Of a stretch of 9,704 bases of DNA, positions 1 through 7,593 are shown one piece after another; positions within the stretch are counted from its first letter, which is position 1; each line of letters begins with the position of its first letter. The stretch covers positions 1-9,704 of the forward strand of contig SVUD01000057.1 of assembly GCA_015063445.1 (NCBI GenBank), given 5' to 3'. The DNA comes from Oscillospiraceae bacterium (GTDB taxonomy: Bacteria > Bacillota_A > Clostridia > Oscillospirales > CAG-272). Made by a program: the position numbers and the translations under genes. A model generated the notes under the pieces. The model ran no database searches and was not told the DNA's origin. It was given only the letters and a program-made list of their open reading frames with translations.

Positions 1-454
1 CCACTATTCTTCTGTTGGTTTCCTCGGGAAGGCACTCGTCCTTACATCTGTTTCCTGCCTCCATATGGAAAATCGGAATATGCAAACGCTTTGCCGATAT
101 TGCGGACAGACAGGAGTTGGTATCGCCGAGAACCAAAATTGCATCGGGCTTCACCTCGTTCATAAGCTTATACGAGCAGTTTATGATGTTTCCAACCGTT
201 GCGCCGAGGTCATCACCTACAGCATCCATATAAACCTCGGGAGCTGCTATTCCCAAATCCTTAAAGAATATTCCGTTGAGATTATAGTCGTAGTTCTGTC
301 CCGTATGGGCAAGAATACAGTCAAAATATTTTCTGCACTTATTTATGGTAGCCGAAAGCCTTATTATCTCGGGACGGGTTCCCACAATGATAAGAAGCTT
401 CAGCTTGCCGTTTTCTTTAAATTTCACATCGCTGTAATCAAGCTTAATACTCAT
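1..454 (-). CDS. capG: Non-hydrolysing UDP-GlcNAc 2-epimerase family (CapG/FnlC/WbjD), 3' truncated
   Basis: Third enzyme of the pathway, inverting C2 of UDP-N-acetyl-L-pneumosamine to give UDP-L-FucNAc. Translating 454 down to the window edge gives an uninterrupted 151-residue fragment, roughly the first 40% of a family of about 370-380 residues. WecB-type signatures are present: VGTRPEIIRLS (24-34), AHTGQNYDYNLNG (49-61), VLGDTNSCLSAI (108-119), FHMEAGNRC (129-137) and LPEETNRRIV (142-151). HMEAGNRC, rather than the HVEAGLRT of WecB, is the CapG/WbjD style. An N-terminal extension (MSIKLDYSDVKFKENGK) precedes the first strand and is supported by AGAGGA upstream. Coming directly after capE and capF, the specificity call is strong. 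The 3' end and the C-terminal catalytic residues are outside the window. Confidence 0.93.
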   Translation of the reverse strand, partial: MSIKLDYSDVKFKENGKLKLLIIVGTRPEIIRLSATINKCRKYFDCILAHTGQNYDYNLNGIFFKDLGIAAPEVYMDAVGDDLGATVGNIINCSYKLMNEVKPDAILVLGDTNSCLSAISAKRLHIPIFHMEAGNRCKDECLPEETNRRIV

Positions 455-460
455 AACTTT

Positions 461-466
461 TCCTCT
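461..466 (-). promoter_or_regulatory. Shine-Dalgarno AGAGGA before capG
   Basis: AGAGGA ends 6 bases before the ATG at 454-452, in the 24-base gap after the capF stop. It fixes the start of the partial capG and supports its N-terminal extension of about 17 residues ahead of the usual first strand. Confidence 0.7.
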
Positions 467-478
467 TTATTTATCTGT

Positions 479-1675
479 TCAAACGGGTTCAAAAAACGTG
501 TCGGGCTTATTCGGGTCAAAGCATTCGTTTGCCCACATCAAGGTTACCATATCCTCCGTGTCGGAAAGATTGATAATGTTATGCGTGTAGCCGGGAAGCA
601 TATGCACCGCTTCTATTTTATCTCCCGAAACCTCAAAGCGCAAGACCTCTCCGTCTCCGACTCTTCTCTGCTCTATCACGCCTCTGCCGCTAACGACGAT
701 GAAAAATTCCCACTTAGTGTTGTGCCAATGCTGCCCCTTGGTTATACCGGGCTTTGAGATATTGACCGAAAACTGACCGCAGTTCTCTGTTCTCAAAAGC
801 TCGGTGAAGGAGCCGCGGGCGTCAACGTTCCTTTTGAGAGGAAAGCAAGCCTTATCCCTTGGAAGGTAGGAAAGATACGTGCTATATAGCTTCTTTGCAA
901 AGCTGCCGCAGGGAATTTCGGGCATCATAAGCGTCCTTGGCTGCTCATCAAACCGCTCAAGCAGGGATACAATCTCACCAAGCGTTACTCTGTGAGTAAC
1001 AGGTGCGGCGCAGTATCTTCCGCCTTCGGTTATAACGGTTCTTATTCCGTCAAATTCAGCGCGGTGCTCCTTGCCGGACAGACAAAGAAGCATCTCGTCA
1101 ATAAGATCATCTATGTATAAAAGCTCGAGCTCTACTCTGGGATCCGTTACCGTAATCGGCAAGCCGTTTGCCGTATTGTAGCAGAAGGTTGCAACCGCGC
1201 TGTTATAATTAGGGCGGCACCATTTACCGAAAAGATTCGGGAAACGGTATACGAGAACCTTTGCTCCACTCTCCTTTGCATACTCAAAGAAAAGCTCCTC
1301 TCCCGCCTTCTTGCTTCTGCCGTATTCACCGTCGTATCTTCCTATAAGAGTTGCCTGTATGGACGAGGAAAGCATCACGGGACAGGTGTTTGAGTTCTTT
1401 TTCAGCTCCGCTAAAAGCTCACTTGCGAAGCCGAAATTACCCGCCATAAATTCCTCGGTGCTCTTAGGTCGGTTCACACCCGCGAGATTGAATACGAAAT
1501 CACAATCACGGCAGGCTACGGAAAGCTCCTCGCGCGGAGAATTTACGTCGTAAAGATAAAGCTCCTCGATATTCAGCTCGGGATGAGTCCGATCCTTGCC
1601 GTCCCTTATATTTTTCAGAGCCTCGGAAAGATTTTTACCGACGAAGCCCTCTGCTCCGGTTATAAGTATCTTCAT
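479..1675 (-). CDS. capF: Bifunctional CapF/FnlB/WbjC: C3-epimerase (cupin) and C4-reductase
   Basis: Second enzyme of the UDP-L-FucNAc pathway. In characterised CapF the C-terminal cupin domain epimerises C3 of the CapE product and the N-terminal reductase domain uses NADPH to reduce the C4 ketone, giving UDP-N-acetyl-L-pneumosamine. Here, 398 residues show both domains: Rossmann GAEGFVG (7-13), SSSIQATL (103-110), Y118-x3-K122 (YGRSK), and RFPNLFGKW (144-152). The cupin spans about 277-398, with GQHWHNTKWEFF (314-325) supplying H316, H318 and E323, and H365 in PGYTHNI as likely metal ligands. No residue expected for either activity is obviously missing. The ATG at 1675 follows the capE stop by 2 bases with only a weak ribosome site (GGTAAG), so translation is probably coupled. 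It ends 24 bases before capG. Confidence 0.95.
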   Translation of the reverse strand: MKILITGAEGFVGKNLSEALKNIRDGKDRTHPELNIEELYLYDVNSPREELSVACRDCDFVFNLAGVNRPKSTEEFMAGNFGFASELLAELKKNSNTCPVMLSSSIQATLIGRYDGEYGRSKKAGEELFFEYAKESGAKVLVYRFPNLFGKWCRPNYNSAVATFCYNTANGLPITVTDPRVELELLYIDDLIDEMLLCLSGKEHRAEFDGIRTVITEGGRYCAAPVTHRVTLGEIVSLLERFDEQPRTLMMPEIPCGSFAKKLYSTYLSYLPRDKACFPLKRNVDARGSFTELLRTENCGQFSVNISKPGITKGQHWHNTKWEFFIVVSGRGVIEQRRVGDGEVLRFEVSGDKIEAVHMLPGYTHNIINLSDTEDMVTLMWANECFDPNKPDTFFEPV

Positions 1676-1677
1676 TA

Positions 1678-2724
1678 TTACTTACCGAGCTTTGAAAGCT
1701 CTTCCTTGATATAGGAAAGAGAGGCAATCTTAGCCTTGGTCTCCTCTACGTTAAGAATTCTCGTATTGTTGGAGTTGAATTCACGCAGAACGTTGCGCTC
1801 CTTGTCGCCCTTATTAACATACTTATCGTAATTGAGACCGCGCTTATCGCAGGGAACGCGGTAGAAGTTGCCCATATCTATTGCGTTTGCGCACTCCTCG
1901 TTAGTTAAGAGGGTTTCGTACATCTTCTCACCGTGGCGAATACCTATAACCTTAATATCGTCGGTGTTACCGCCGAAGAGCTGACATACAGCCTCAGCCT
2001 GTGTTTTTATAGTACAAGCGGGAGCCTTCTGAACGAGGATATCTCCGTTCTCTCCGTGCTCAAAGGCAAAGAGAACGAGATCAACCGCCTCGTCGAGCGA
2101 CATAATAAAGCGCGTCATAGTGGGCTCGGTTACGGTGATGGGATTACCCGCCTTAATCTGGTCAATCCAAAGGGGAATTACAGAGCCGCGGCTGCACATA
2201 ACGTTACCGTATCTCGTACAGCATATCTTGGTTTTGCCGGGAACTACGGTTCTCGACTTAGCAACTATAACCTTCTCCATCATAGCCTTACTTGTTCCCA
2301 TAGCGTTTACGGGATAAGCCGCCTTATCGGTGGAAAGGCAGACTATGTTTTTAACACCTGCTTCTATTGCGGCGGTGAGCACGTTATCTGTTCCGAGAAC
2401 GTTGGTTTTTACAGCCTCTATAGGGAAAAATTCGCAGGAGGGCACCTGCTTCAGCGCCGCCGCGTGGAAGATGTAATCAACGCCGTGCATAGCGTTACGA
2501 ACCGACTGAATATCGCGCACGTCACCGATATAGAACTTGATTTTTTCGGCTACCTCAGGCATCTTAACCTGAAACTCGTGGCGCATATCGTCCTGCTTCT
2601 TCTCATCGCGCGAGAAAATGCGGATTTCGCCTATATCGGTAGCGAGAAAGCGGTTAAGCACCGCGTTTCCGAACGAACCGGTTCCACCGGTTATCATAAG
2701 GGTTTTGTTGGTAAAAAGTGACAT
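1678..2724 (-). CDS. capE: UDP-GlcNAc 4,6-dehydratase / 5-epimerase (CapE/FnlA/WbjB)
   Basis: First enzyme of UDP-N-acetyl-L-fucosamine synthesis. It removes water between C4 and C6 of UDP-GlcNAc and inverts C5 to give UDP-4-keto-6-deoxy-L-hexosamine intermediates. It is a 348-residue short-chain dehydrogenase/reductase with an NADP(H)-binding GGTGSFG (13-19), SRDEKKQDDMRHEF (38-51) typical of this subfamily, and FHAAALKQVP (86-95). STDKAAYPVNAMGTSKAMME follows at 131-150. In the last stretch M142-x3-K146 stands where ordinary short-chain dehydrogenases have Tyr-x3-Lys, a known trait of the CapE/FnlA group that separates it from the FlaA1/PseB group (YGATK). RYGNVMCSRGSVIPLW (171-186) and RHGEKMYETL (263-272) are further conserved blocks. 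Length is normal. It is followed after 2 bases by capF, which is its pathway partner, so the assignment is strong. Confidence 0.95.
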   Translation of the reverse strand: MSLFTNKTLMITGGTGSFGNAVLNRFLATDIGEIRIFSRDEKKQDDMRHEFQVKMPEVAEKIKFYIGDVRDIQSVRNAMHGVDYIFHAAALKQVPSCEFFPIEAVKTNVLGTDNVLTAAIEAGVKNIVCLSTDKAAYPVNAMGTSKAMMEKVIVAKSRTVVPGKTKICCTRYGNVMCSRGSVIPLWIDQIKAGNPITVTEPTMTRFIMSLDEAVDLVLFAFEHGENGDILVQKAPACTIKTQAEAVCQLFGGNTDDIKVIGIRHGEKMYETLLTNEECANAIDMGNFYRVPCDKRGLNYDKYVNKGDKERNVLREFNSNNTRILNVEETKAKIASLSYIKEELSKLGK

Positions 2725-2725
2725 T

Positions 2726-4084
2726 TTATTTTTCCTCCCGAACAGATAAATACTTTTTTATAAACAAAGGCTGGGCGGCACAGTATATCGCCACGCAAAG
2801 GATATTTGCAAGAAGCACCCCAGTCCACGTGCCCATAATATAAACGAAGAAATATGAAAGCGGTATTTTCAAAGCCGCACCGACAAGAAAGGCAGCCGCT
2901 TGAACCTTAAGCTCGCCGAGCCCGTTTGCAATGCTCGACATAACACTGTTAAGCATCATAAAGCATCCGAGAAGCGAGAATAAAAGGCAGGTGACATAAT
3001 TAATTTCCGGAACGGCATCCTTGCCAAGCCACACGGTCATTATAGGCTCTGACAATGGAACCAAAATCATTTCTCCGACGGAAAATACAAGGCATAAAAG
3101 CAAAAGTCTTTTATATGATTTTTTTATCCAAACGGTATTGTTTTCCGCCTTTGCCTTGGTTATGGCAGACCATATCGGCGTCATCGCAAGGGCGAAAACC
3201 GTGCTTCCAAGGGAAAACAGCTTATAATACGCCTGATAATCAACGACGAAGGAATTACCCGAAAGTCTCGTTATCAAAAACTCATTAGTACTCATAATAA
3301 CCATATAAGCAAGCTGGACAAGAAAGAAGGCTCCACCGAGGGAAAGAACGCTTTTCGTATGTGAGGCGGAAATCCATTTCAGTCGCGGCAGGGCGTAACG
3401 CAGCTCGCCAAGAAATACAACGAGTGACGCAACGATAAGGGGTAGCGCAACCGCAAGCGCGTGAACAACCGCCATAACTATAACGTTCTCACCGTTGCTT
3501 CCCGACGGGTAAACCATTGCCACTATAAGAACGGCTACGTTGGTGCAAAGAACCAAGAAATTATTAACCGAGGATTTCTGAAGAGCGTACAGAACTGAGT
3601 TAATAAGCTTAAGCCAGAACTGAACCATAACTCCAACAAACACTATTACCACAGCGGTGTATAGCTGCTCCTCTGAAACCTCGCTAACGGCTATGTTCAT
3701 AACACTGTTCAAATCAACGTATTTTATCAAAAACACGAAAAGAAGCGAGGCAAGCGTTACAATTGCGCCAACGGAAAAATACGCCGAGGATATATATTTT
3801 TTCGTCGCTCCTCTGTCGTTAACGGCTAGTGCGGTAGTCAGATGATTTCTTAATCCGTTACCTATTCCAAGATCAAAATTAAGTATCCAGTTGAGAAGTG
3901 ACAGTATAGTGTACCAAAGTCCCAAAACCTCGTTATTATTGAAGAAACTAATGTATGCGGGGAGAGTAAGAAGAGTGACTACGAGCGCTCCGCCCTTAAC
4001 CATAAAGGCTCCGAAAACGTTTTTGTATACTATTTTGTCGTTCTCGGAAAGGGTGCTCCATTTATTTTTGAGTTTACTTATCAT
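2726..4084 (-). CDS. wzx: Wzx-type polysaccharide repeat-unit flippase
   Basis: A 452-residue membrane protein expected to flip undecaprenyl-diphosphate-linked repeat units from the inner to the outer face of the cytoplasmic membrane (polysaccharide transporter branch of the MOP superfamily). About twelve hydrophobic helices can be placed (roughly 22-48, 53-75, 98-120, 141-165, 175-193, 201-225, 248-270, 282-308, 326-347, 363-385, 393-415, 420-443), the standard number for Wzx. Length fits the family. DLGIGNGLRNHL (71-82), after the second helix, is the characteristic short loop of this family. The charged N-terminus (MISKLKNKWS) is cytoplasmic. The ATG overlaps the pyruvyl transferase 3' end by 11 bases, with AGGA 9 bases upstream. 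The stop is followed after one base by the next ATG. The substrate would be the repeat unit made by the flanking genes. Confidence 0.92.
   Translation of the reverse strand: MISKLKNKWSTLSENDKIVYKNVFGAFMVKGGALVVTLLTLPAYISFFNNNEVLGLWYTILSLLNWILNFDLGIGNGLRNHLTTALAVNDRGATKKYISSAYFSVGAIVTLASLLFVFLIKYVDLNSVMNIAVSEVSEEQLYTAVVIVFVGVMVQFWLKLINSVLYALQKSSVNNFLVLCTNVAVLIVAMVYPSGSNGENVIVMAVVHALAVALPLIVASLVVFLGELRYALPRLKWISASHTKSVLSLGGAFFLVQLAYMVIMSTNEFLITRLSGNSFVVDYQAYYKLFSLGSTVFALAMTPIWSAITKAKAENNTVWIKKSYKRLLLLCLVFSVGEMILVPLSEPIMTVWLGKDAVPEINYVTCLLFSLLGCFMMLNSVMSSIANGLGELKVQAAAFLVGAALKIPLSYFFVYIMGTWTGVLLANILCVAIYCAAQPLFIKKYLSVREEK
2734..2739 (-). promoter_or_regulatory. Strong Shine-Dalgarno GGGAGG before capE
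   Basis: GGGAGG lies 9 bases before the capE ATG (2724), inside the final codons of wzx. It is one of the strongest ribosome sites in the window. It fits high demand for the sugar-nucleotide enzymes and argues for a Shine-Dalgarno-using host such as a member of the Bacillota. Confidence 0.7.
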
Positions 4085-5144
4085 TATTTATAATCCTATT
4101 GAGATACGCCTTCGATTCATTTATATGCTCGGCATAATCGGAAAAGCCGCTATAATCTATATCAGCGGAAAGTGCCGCGGGAAGGTCGGATTTCTCCGTA
4201 ATGATGCGGCTCTCAAGCTTCATAATTTTAAGAAGGTCGACTATTCTCTCGTTTGTATGCTCGTCGGGAAGAATAGTAAAGAACTGTTTTTTGAATATCA
4301 GCGAGAAGGAGGTTGCGTGGAAGGACGAGGAGAGAACGATTTTTGCGCCCTTAATGTAGCTTAACATCTCGTCAGGACCGAGGTCCTTCAAGAACTCGTC
4401 ACATTTGCACTTCCTTCTGAAGCCCGAGCAAAGTATAACCTTTAGCCCGTATTTTTTTGACAAGAATTCTATACAGTCGTCAAGAAGCTTTGAGGGGTTG
4501 ACGAGATATACGAGCAAATAATCGGGCTGATTTACGGGCTTGACAAAGCGCTCGTAATGCGAGGGGTCAAGAAGATAAACCGGGTCTACGCTGTGCTCTG
4601 CAGTAATACCTACCGAGCTCAGCATATCAACCGAGCTGGATTCTCTGACCGACACCGCCTCAAAATCGGATATTTTCTCACCGAGCGCGGAAAGCTGCTC
4701 TTTTGTAAAGCCCGTCTGCCCCATGCTTGTAGCATAGGACGCCTTTCTTCCCTTTGCCCAGGTGAGCTTGTATGCATCGTCCTTTCCGCAGTTGTGATAT
4801 ACGTTCCAGAGCTGGTCGCCACCCGCAAGGTAAAGGTCGGCGGGAAGCTCAGCAGAATTCAACTCAGCTATAGAGGAATAGGACTTCTCGGTAAGAGGAA
4901 GCTCCCTTTCTACAAAGGCTCTGTATTTCCTCTTTCTTTTAAGGTAATGACGGAAATTCAGCGCCTTTCCGGCAAGAGAACGGAGCGTTTTCTTATTATA
5001 ATATGGCGGATTGTAGTCAATAAGCTCTACGTCACCAAATCCTTTAGCTTTAAGATATTCACAGAGAGCATAACTCTGAAAAATCGAGCCGAAGTTCGGA
5101 ATCCCGTGAATGGTAATTATCTTCGTTTTCATATTCCATCTCAT
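4074..5144 (-). CDS. Polysaccharide pyruvyl transferase family protein
   Basis: A 356-residue protein of the polysaccharide pyruvyl transferase (CsaB/WcaK-like) family. Members transfer pyruvate from phosphoenolpyruvate onto a sugar as a ketal, giving the polymer negative charge. Seen here are the N-terminal NFGSIFQSYAL (17-27), GGDQLWN (108-114), SVRESSS (165-171), DPVYLLD (187-193) and the C-terminal SSSFHATSFS (272-281), whose H276 matches the conserved histidine region of the family. The ATG at 5144 overlaps the upstream stop as ATGA. A second in-frame ATG four codons later (5132) would give MKTKIITIHG, a more typical start, with a purine-rich GAGATGGA just before it; either is possible. 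The 3' end overlaps the flippase gene by 11 bases. Many subfamily members beside FrhB-like genes have no tested activity, so the reaction is inferred from the family. Confidence 0.88.
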   Translation of the reverse strand: MRWNMKTKIITIHGIPNFGSIFQSYALCEYLKAKGFGDVELIDYNPPYYNKKTLRSLAGKALNFRHYLKRKRKYRAFVERELPLTEKSYSSIAELNSAELPADLYLAGGDQLWNVYHNCGKDDAYKLTWAKGRKASYATSMGQTGFTKEQLSALGEKISDFEAVSVRESSSVDMLSSVGITAEHSVDPVYLLDPSHYERFVKPVNQPDYLLVYLVNPSKLLDDCIEFLSKKYGLKVILCSGFRRKCKCDEFLKDLGPDEMLSYIKGAKIVLSSSFHATSFSLIFKKQFFTILPDEHTNERIVDLLKIMKLESRIITEKSDLPAALSADIDYSGFSDYAEHINESKAYLNRIINNDK

Positions 5145-6307
5145 TTCGAAAGTAATTTCTTTAAAAGCTGCTTTGCGAATTTAGGAGTATGTCTTTTTAT
5201 GAACGGAACAAGGCGCTTCGGCTTAAAGAATTTCTTCTCGCAAGCGCGATATCCTTCGTTCTCTATCGTTTTATACACTACGTTGCGGCTGTCGGGAAGG
5301 GGCGAGGGGTGGCTAAGATTACCGTTGCCGCTCACACAGTCCTCGAGCGTGGTTTCGTAAAGGGTCAAATTATCCTTTATTGCCTCTATAGCTTCCCTGC
5401 CGCGCTCGGTATTAACGAGCAAGGCGGAAAAGCCGGCGCGTGAGTCAAGCTCCGGAAGAATCTCGTCGATATTCCAATAATCGCCAATCGTCAGGTCGCC
5501 AACGCGAGAGATTGAGGAATATTTGCAGGAATAGCAGCACATTCTATGAATGCTGTTTTGCATAAAATAATAATAGTAGCTACTATTGAAGGATGAGAAA
5601 GTCTTCACCTTTCCATCAAGCGTGATACTTCCCTGAGCATTCCATCCATTTCTTTTTTTATCACGGAATTTAAGGTTATCAATCGTATCATTCTTAGATG
5701 CAGTACGCAAATACCCCGAAAGCAATTTTGGGCTCGGTACTCCGTGACAAATCAGGTCAACCGTAAAAAGATTTGAGTAGGGCTTACCGAGAAAGCGGAA
5801 AAGTCCGTCTACCTGACAGGGGGTGCCTGTAAAAAGAACGAATCTGCCATTGTCAAGCGCAGTCCTTATTTCGGGATACACGCCACGCAAATCGCTCTGC
5901 ACATACTTCGAGCCGCGCATACGCGCTATGCGGGCGGGATTAGCAGTCAGAATATGTACTGCGGTAAAGGTCTCGTCAAATACGCAACCCGCGACAAGCC
6001 CGTCCCTCGAAAGAGCGTACTCTGCAAGAGCGGAAAACATACCACCCGACGAGCTTTCAAGAAGCGCCTCGGAGTTCTTGTACTGTGCGGCAAAGACAGA
6101 TATAGGAGTGGTTCTGTTATCGGTCTCTTTTATCGGGCATACCCGCTCGCAAAGACCGCATTTTATACATATGCTCCCGTTAAGCTCGGGGTATAGAAAG
6201 CCCTCCACGTTATCAGTCATAGTGATAGCGGATTTCGGGCATATATGCTCACAGGCGCGACAGCCGTAGCAAAGAGAAGGATTATTAGTTTTCAGATATT
6301 CTGTCAT
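5141..6307 (-). CDS. 4Fe-4S ferredoxin / FrhB-FdhB-like domain protein of polysaccharide locus
   Basis: A 388-residue cytoplasmic iron-sulfur protein. Residues 13-23 (C13, C16, C19, C23) and 47-57 (C47, C50, C53, C57) form two CxxCxxCxxxC(P) clusters, enough for two [4Fe-4S] centres. The rest resembles the coenzyme F420 hydrogenase/dehydrogenase beta subunit family: a GSKYVQSDLRG stretch (132-142), FTGTPCQVDGL (159-169), CHGVPSP (187-193), and a second cysteine group, CCYSCKYSS with RVGDLTIGDYW (257-278). Proteins of this type often sit beside polysaccharide pyruvyl transferase genes, as here. The next gene starts inside its stop codon (ATGA). Its biochemical role in glycan synthesis is not established; a redox or flavin-dependent modification is inference, and no F420-hydrogenase activity should be assumed. 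AAGGA 8 bases upstream supports the ATG. The gap to the glycosyltransferase gene is 1 base. Confidence 0.9.
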   Translation of the reverse strand: MTEYLKTNNPSLCYGCRACEHICPKSAITMTDNVEGFLYPELNGSICIKCGLCERVCPIKETDNRTTPISVFAAQYKNSEALLESSSGGMFSALAEYALSRDGLVAGCVFDETFTAVHILTANPARIARMRGSKYVQSDLRGVYPEIRTALDNGRFVLFTGTPCQVDGLFRFLGKPYSNLFTVDLICHGVPSPKLLSGYLRTASKNDTIDNLKFRDKKRNGWNAQGSITLDGKVKTFSSFNSSYYYYFMQNSIHRMCCYSCKYSSISRVGDLTIGDYWNIDEILPELDSRAGFSALLVNTERGREAIEAIKDNLTLYETTLEDCVSGNGNLSHPSPLPDSRNVVYKTIENEGYRACEKKFFKPKRLVPFIKRHTPKFAKQLLKKLLSK

Positions 6308-6308
6308 T

Positions 6309-7568
6309 TTACTTTTCCTTCAAGCTGTTAATTACGTCTACGAAGGCAGTGGGAGTATTCAGATAAAACTCCTTTTGCATTTCTTCGGGGGATATCGGCT
6401 TTTTATTTTCGCTATTGATAAAGTCCAACAGAGTCCTTGCGTTATCCTCGGCGGGTAAGCGCTCGTCGATAAAGCAGGCGTTGCCGTACTTTTTAAGGGG
6501 TTCAAGCGAGGTATCGTTATCTGTCCGATACGTAGATATAATAGGCTTGCCAAATCTCATATATTCAAATATTTTACTTGGTATGAGATTTGGATTTTCA
6601 TTTCCTATATTAACTAGATACTCGGCGTTTTTCTCCATTTCTAAAACCGAACCGTGATCCATTAAACCTAAATGCTTAATTCTTCCATTCGATGATTTTA
6701 TATAAGGCTCTAAAACGTCCATATGGTTGCAGCTACCAACGAAAACAAGATCTATATTTATCAAATCAAGTATTTTCGAAAAAGCGTCTAAAAAAGGCAA
6801 AGGGTTTCGTCCGGGATAGGAAATATAGCCAGCATAAAATGCATATTTCCGTTCTTCGCTTATCCTTGCTTCCTCGCAATAAATGGAAGGTAGCAGTGCC
6901 GGAACATCAAGAAAATAACGCTTAACGTCACGTGACAAGGATAAAGGATTATCTTCAAAATACTTGTGAGTAGCGTTCATAGAAACGACGGCATCGGCGC
7001 AAGAATCAATGAGACCTTCCCATTTTCGGGTTCGTTTGCTTATTTTATTCTCCGACCAGAGAGAGAGTCCCCAGCCGCCGGCGAGAGCGTCGAGATAGTA
7101 GGGAACAAATTTTATGCTTTCGTCCTTTTTCTTCAGTCTGTACGCTGCATAAAGAGCCTCAAAGGGTGTATAAACGCCTACAACGACGTCAAAAGAATTT
7201 TCTCTGTGAAGCCTGAGAGCTTCTCTATAAAATCTCCTTGAATATCCGCGAGAGACGAATGGCCATCTGTGCTGTGTCAAGCCAAGCTTTGCCTTAGTCA
7301 TAAGCGCGGAAAGACGGTTTAATAGACCGCATATTTTTCGGTTTTGATTTCTTCGGCACCACTCAGCTAGTCTTACGGAGAGCCTTGGCTTGATAGGATA
7401 TATTTTCGCTCCGTTAAGCTCGTAGGGCTCATTAAACTCGGCGAAGGAATTTACTACACAGGTAACGTCGTGCCCGTCGGCAACGAGGGCGTCTATAACG
7501 TTCCTTGCGCAAAGACCGTTAGCAGAGTAATCGGGATGATATTTTCCGAGAATAAAGAGTATTCGCAT
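6309..7568 (-). CDS. GT4-family glycosyltransferase
   Basis: A 419-residue soluble or membrane-peripheral glycosyltransferase with two Rossmann domains (GT-B fold), expected to add one sugar to the lipid-linked repeat unit on the cytoplasmic side. The N-terminal acceptor domain opens with MRILFILGKYHPDYSANG. This is the usual first strand followed by the glycine-containing loop of GT4 enzymes, and it fixes the ATG. The second domain begins near KYAFYAGYISYPGRN (241-255) and carries the nucleotide-sugar motif PSKIFEYMRFGKPIIS (330-345). E335 is the retained glutamate; the partner glutamate of a classic E-x7-E is N327 here, as in the WbuB-like style of the motif. The gene follows a 25-base gap. 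AGGA lies 14 bases before the ATG, an unusually long spacing, so initiation may be weak or may rely on reinitiation. The donor sugar is unknown; UDP-L-FucNAc is one candidate given the cassette downstream. The C-terminal half contains a strikingly AT-rich patch. Confidence 0.9.
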   Translation of the reverse strand: MRILFILGKYHPDYSANGLCARNVIDALVADGHDVTCVVNSFAEFNEPYELNGAKIYPIKPRLSVRLAEWCRRNQNRKICGLLNRLSALMTKAKLGLTQHRWPFVSRGYSRRFYREALRLHRENSFDVVVGVYTPFEALYAAYRLKKKDESIKFVPYYLDALAGGWGLSLWSENKISKRTRKWEGLIDSCADAVVSMNATHKYFEDNPLSLSRDVKRYFLDVPALLPSIYCEEARISEERKYAFYAGYISYPGRNPLPFLDAFSKILDLINIDLVFVGSCNHMDVLEPYIKSSNGRIKHLGLMDHGSVLEMEKNAEYLVNIGNENPNLIPSKIFEYMRFGKPIISTYRTDNDTSLEPLKKYGNACFIDERLPAEDNARTLLDFINSENKKPISPEEMQKEFYLNTPTAFVDVINSLKEK

Positions 7569-7593
7569 TATTTGTTACAAAATCCTTTTCGTT

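Noticed and set aside
65..757. Plus-strand open frame of 230 codons
   Set aside because: It is antisense to the capG start and capF 3' end, both of which have clear family motifs. The protein has no recognisable domain and the frame crosses two genes.
1933..2721. Plus-strand open frame of 262 codons opposite capE
   Set aside because: It lies wholly inside the strongly conserved capE. Long antisense frames arise when the sense gene rarely uses codons whose complement is a stop (TTA, CTA, TCA). No domain is visible.
1678..2724. PseB/FlaA1 flagellin-sugar dehydratase
   Set aside because: The active site has MGTSK instead of YGATK, and the gene is followed by capF and capG rather than pseC, so the FucNAc pathway fits better.
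468..2752. Exact 13-base inverted match between 468-480 and 2740-2752, both at gene junctions
   Set aside because: A single 13-base match is expected about once by chance in a window of this size. The copies overlap coding ends and ribosome-site areas, and no third copy or flanking element was seen.
4557..5360. Plus-strand open frame of 267 codons
   Set aside because: It is antisense to the pyruvyl transferase gene and the end of the iron-sulfur gene. Its product is low in recognisable structure and has no motif.
5141..6307. Coenzyme F420 hydrogenase subunit as an energy-metabolism gene
   Set aside because: The name comes from a shared domain only. The neighbours are all polysaccharide genes and no hydrogenase or F420 genes are present.
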